Shown: piece after piece, positions 61,261-64,000 of the stretch
Layout of the letters: every line of letters starts with the position of its first letter
How positions within the stretch are numbered: the stretch's first letter is position 1
Assembly: GCA_051294375.1 (NCBI GenBank)
Contig: JBJCIZ010000744.1
Span: 920,262-984,261, forward strand
Direction: 5' to 3'
DNA length: 64,000 nucleotides
Origin: Paraspadella gotoi
Taxonomy: Eukaryota > Chaetognatha
Translations under genes and position numbers: made by a program
Notes under the pieces: generated by a model
The model's input: the letters and a program-made list of their open reading frames with translations, nothing else
Databases searched by the model: none
What the model was told of the DNA's origin: nothing

Positions 61261-62844
61261 GCGAATAATAATAAGAATTCTAATTCTAATAATTCTAACA
61301 GTGGCAACTTACATATATTGTACGTATATGTGCAATTGTGCATGTACATATATAGCTTGTATTTATCATTGACTTGATGAAATAAACCACAAGTTATTCT
61401 ACTACATATTACATAATAACATGTTATGGCGGACTAAAATCCACCAACCGTTCATCAGCGGCCATTGATGCCAGAGGCAAGTTTTTCGCCTCCTAACTCA
61501 AAGGTCCTGGGTTCTAGCCCGGTGGTCGCCTCGCAGTTAAGAGGGACGGGTCGCTTAACTCGCCTGTAACACGGTGTTACAGCCTGATCCTAAGCTCAGG
61601 GACTGCTTATATTGAACGGTTCTATCACTAACACATAATAATAATTACTGTCTCTTTAATGTACAGGCCAACGCCAAGGAGAAAAACCGGCGAGAAACTC
61701 GACTTTTGAAATGGGAGAAATGTGCCTTTTATCAATCATAATTATTACATAATATACTGTTAAGTTTAAAAATCTAAAATAACTTCGACGATATTCACTT
61801 TATGAGATAATTTGCATATTGTAGTTTTTTAGTCGGATCTGCTTACAGCAGATCCCAAGTCTATAATCCAGTTTGTAGGTCCGTCGGTCCGCCCCATCAA
61901 TCTTGTCGGGCACTCACTTATACCATGTCAGAACATCGAATTATGATAAATTATGCACAAAAAAATTGTTTTGTAAATAAATATAAATAAATGAGTATAG
62001 CAATAACAATTTAAAAGACCTCAAGGATGAGAAGCCCTATCTAAATTTTCAGCTTCCTATGGTTACACACGAGCTATTTTATATGTTAAAACAGTGTGAT
62101 AATAACGACGACTATGGTCACAAAAAAGCAAAGCAAATTAACATCTCACCCAAGTCGGGCTTTCGCCCGTCTGGCGAGATAAAAAAGTTATAACCTTAAG
62201 AAATTGTGTTCTTAATTTGAAAAGCCTAAAAGCTTGCTTGAATTGAAATGATAGTAAAATGGTTTATATCAAAACACAATAAAATCAAACCAAATCAACA
62301 CTCGCCTCTGAATCTTCCCTCCCTCCCGCGCCAGCCCCAAATCAGCAAATAACAAAAAGCTACGCCCATCGACGTCATTTGGCGGCGCCGCCCGAAACCA
62401 AAAATCGCGCCACGCGTCGCCGTTGACGAGACGATAAGCGTAGTCGGCGCCGGGCGTCAATCCGTACGTGACCGCATGGAGTATAATAAAGCGACAGTCG
62501 TTGGGGCGCGGGAGGAAAGCGTGCAGGAAGAAGGGAAAGTGACGTTGGGAAATGGTCGCGGTCCAGCCGCGTCGTCCAACGATTTCGGTCCGCGAATCTC
62601 AAGGTAATATCGTTGCCCGCTCGTCGAACGTCACCCAGGACACGCCCATTTCCTTTGGACGGCCATAAAACGTGAGGGACGCTTGCTGCGGCTGGAAAGA
62701 GCCACGGATGAGCGGCTGGAGGCGGCGGCCAGCAGCGGGCGACGTTGGGGCCGACAAAGCAGCCGCCAAAATCGTTAGAAATAGATCGGACAACCAGGAG
62801 AAGGGGAAATCAACCGCGCGGAAAATGGTCATGGAATTTGTCAA
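60287..62844 (-). CDS. purple acid phosphatase, copy 2, full length with frame breaks
   Basis: The 5' exon starts with ATG at 62,844 and a hydrophobic signal sequence (FLTILAAALSAPTSP). It continues with PQQASLTFYGRPKEMGVSW, the PEQVHL-type opening of the N-terminal fibronectin-like domain. GADYAYRLVNGDAWRDFWF and LLFADLG (metal motif 1) follow, ending about 62,296. The 3' exon (from 61,227) carries EATSVHYDAILSSGD, PFMTVPG and YYQYAWRFRNPG, the GHVTPY motif, GDVHLYER and the C-terminal block. Frame breaks lie near 62,610, 61,180, 60,940, 60,715 and near the stop. The GNHE site reads GEIHEKG here and GENHEKG in copy 1; neither is canonical and the two disagree. Nothing in the window suggests a partner gene. 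Confidence 0.7.
61436..61645 (+). repeat. hairpin-rich SINE-like repeat, longest copy
   Basis: Outer inverted repeats AACCGTTCA and TGAACGGTT enclose a GGACTAAAATCC hairpin, a B-box-like GGTTCTAGCCC (61,510-61,520), GTTAAG/CTTAAC, and the 17-bp TGTAACACGGTGTTACA (61,565-61,581). It lies in the phosphatase intron of copy 2 only. Shorter copies at 3.86 and 22.16 kb lack the B-box section. Confidence 0.7.
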
Positions 62845-62849
62845 GGGGG

Positions 62850-64000
62850 AATAACTGGAGCGGTAGAGGAAGAGGCAGAAGAAAAACCAGGATCAAGACA
62901 AAGTCAAACATCTGAACCCGTGACGGGATTTGATAACGATCCCGCCAAATCTCATTCGGTCCTTTATCAAAAACGTTTCAATAGGAGATCCTTGGATCAT
63001 CTGAGATTTATATCGCATGACAGATTTACTTGTATTAAAATTTAGATATAGCTTCTCATCATCAAAATCTTTTATATATTTCATGTTTTCATATGGATTT
63101 AAATATTCTTTGTATAAATTTCTTCAATATTATGACTTTCTGAAATATGCAAATTAGATATATTAAACTATATAATAATTTGCATATTGCAGTAAGTACT
63201 ATATTCTAATTTGCATATTGCAGTATATCATAATGAGAAGGAAATTCAAAAAAAAATACTTAAATCTATATGAGACATGTAATTTTAAAGATCTTAAAGA
63301 TGAGAAAACATAACTTAATTTTTCACTTACTATGATAACACATTTTTTTAACATTAATGTAATTCATAGTAGTTTTTATAATAAAAAAAATTGTAAACCG
63401 TAATAACCCTATATAAACCGTAGTAGTTTTATATAAAATTAAAGTATCTACTCATATATTACTATAAAAAATAAATAAAAATCCGGAAAAAAAAAGAATG
63501 ATTGATGTAATAGTAATTATTGATTAATATTAATTAATGATTGATAATAGTAATTGATTTATTGATGTAATAGTAATTGATTTGATTGTGTAATAGTAAT
63601 GATTGTTGATATACTTAGAGCCAAATTTAGCAAAAGGGTGGGTCAGAAGTTTGCATTTGGGAACCTTCCCAAATAAAACTTCTTCTGAGAAAACTTTCAA
63701 TGGACCACAAATTTTTAAAAATGGCTAGAAGCACTAATAATTAATTTTTTTTGAAATTTTATATTTTTAAAGGCAGATTCAGATAGCTTATGAAAGTTGT
63801 CTACACAAAGTATAATTTCTTTTTCAATATTTTGATGATAAGTGGGTTAAAATTGGTAAAAACCTTAAAAAATCATCATCATCATCAAGATGATGATTTT
63901 AAACAGTTTTTATAAATTTTTAGTAAAATTCTTAAAAAGAGTTTGTATCGTATATCTTTTTTTGCACTTAAGCATTTTCTAGCTTCTATCAGAAATCAAT
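62850..64000. other. AT-rich spacer, no gene found
   Basis: Only short ORFs. It contains repeats of TAATAGTAATTGAT near 63,500-63,600, paired TTTGCATATTGCAGTA words at 63,180-63,225, and a perfect hairpin AAAATCATCATC/GATGATGATTTT at about 63,868-63,900. It should include the promoter of phosphatase copy 2, but no element is clear. Confidence 0.6.

Noticed and set aside
1-64000. tRNA, rRNA genes and CRISPR arrays
   Set aside because: B-box matches occur only within SINE-like repeats with no cloverleaf. No rRNA-like sequence or regular spacer-repeat array was seen.

Overview
The window looks like nuclear DNA of an animal, or another intron-rich eukaryote, whose lineage I could not identify. 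The genes are split into short GC-rich exons joined by GT-AG introns that keep phase from exon to exon. The introns and spacers are AT-rich. There are tRNA-type SINEs, long (GA)n/(CT)n tracts and one large decayed Ty3/gypsy-type LTR element. I see no bacterial-style operons, rRNA, tRNA or CRISPR. All recognisable host exons lie on the minus strand, except in the inverted copy between 22.5 and 40.1 kb.

Layout. (1) 1-4.2 kb: minus-strand gene A, unidentified, with eight phase-compatible exons, an uncertain 3' end, a SINE in one intron and a hairpin-rich repeat. (2) 4,230-21,949: a 17.7-kb segment holding the LTR element (4,268-17,382), a copy of gene B exons (17.6-19.8 kb) and 1.7 kb of broken, possibly retroelement sequence. 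(3) 22,517-40,105: the same segment again in reverse orientation. Between the arms lie 25 Ns and a second copy of 3,678-4,229. (4) 40.3-42.5 kb: another copy of gene B, in better condition. (5) 42,598-51,723: gene C, a 17-exon model I could phase completely (5,787 nt, 1,928 aa). It starts with nine RNRAWNKSPSPD-type repeats plus one canonical-looking KKRNRWD motif. It also has a CCHC zinc knuckle formed across a splice junction, a charged coiled coil and Pro/Ala-rich tracts. (6) 53.1-55.3 kb: a purple acid phosphatase gene, truncated by a gap. (7) 55,364-61,260: a second, indel-rich copy of 48.33-54.1 kb, followed by the complete 5' end of the phosphatase (to 62,844). (8) 62.85-64 kb: AT-rich, with no gene found.

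Assembly caution. All three 25-N gaps (21,950; 40,106; 55,339) sit exactly where a duplication begins or ends. Many duplicate copies differ mainly by single-base indels that break frames in one copy or the other. I read this as haplotype duplication or error-rich gap filling, so the repeated structure may not be biological. The opposite reading (real inversion plus tandem duplication) cannot be excluded without reads.

Working picture: gene C is a candidate RNA-processing scaffold, judged only from its U2AF-homology-ligand-like motifs and zinc knuckle. The phosphatase is secreted or luminal. Genes A and B may be parts of one gene split by the LTR insertion. The most interesting biology is gene C, the phosphatase with Asp in place of a metal-binding His, and the tendency of GA/CT microsatellites to sit directly on splice sites.
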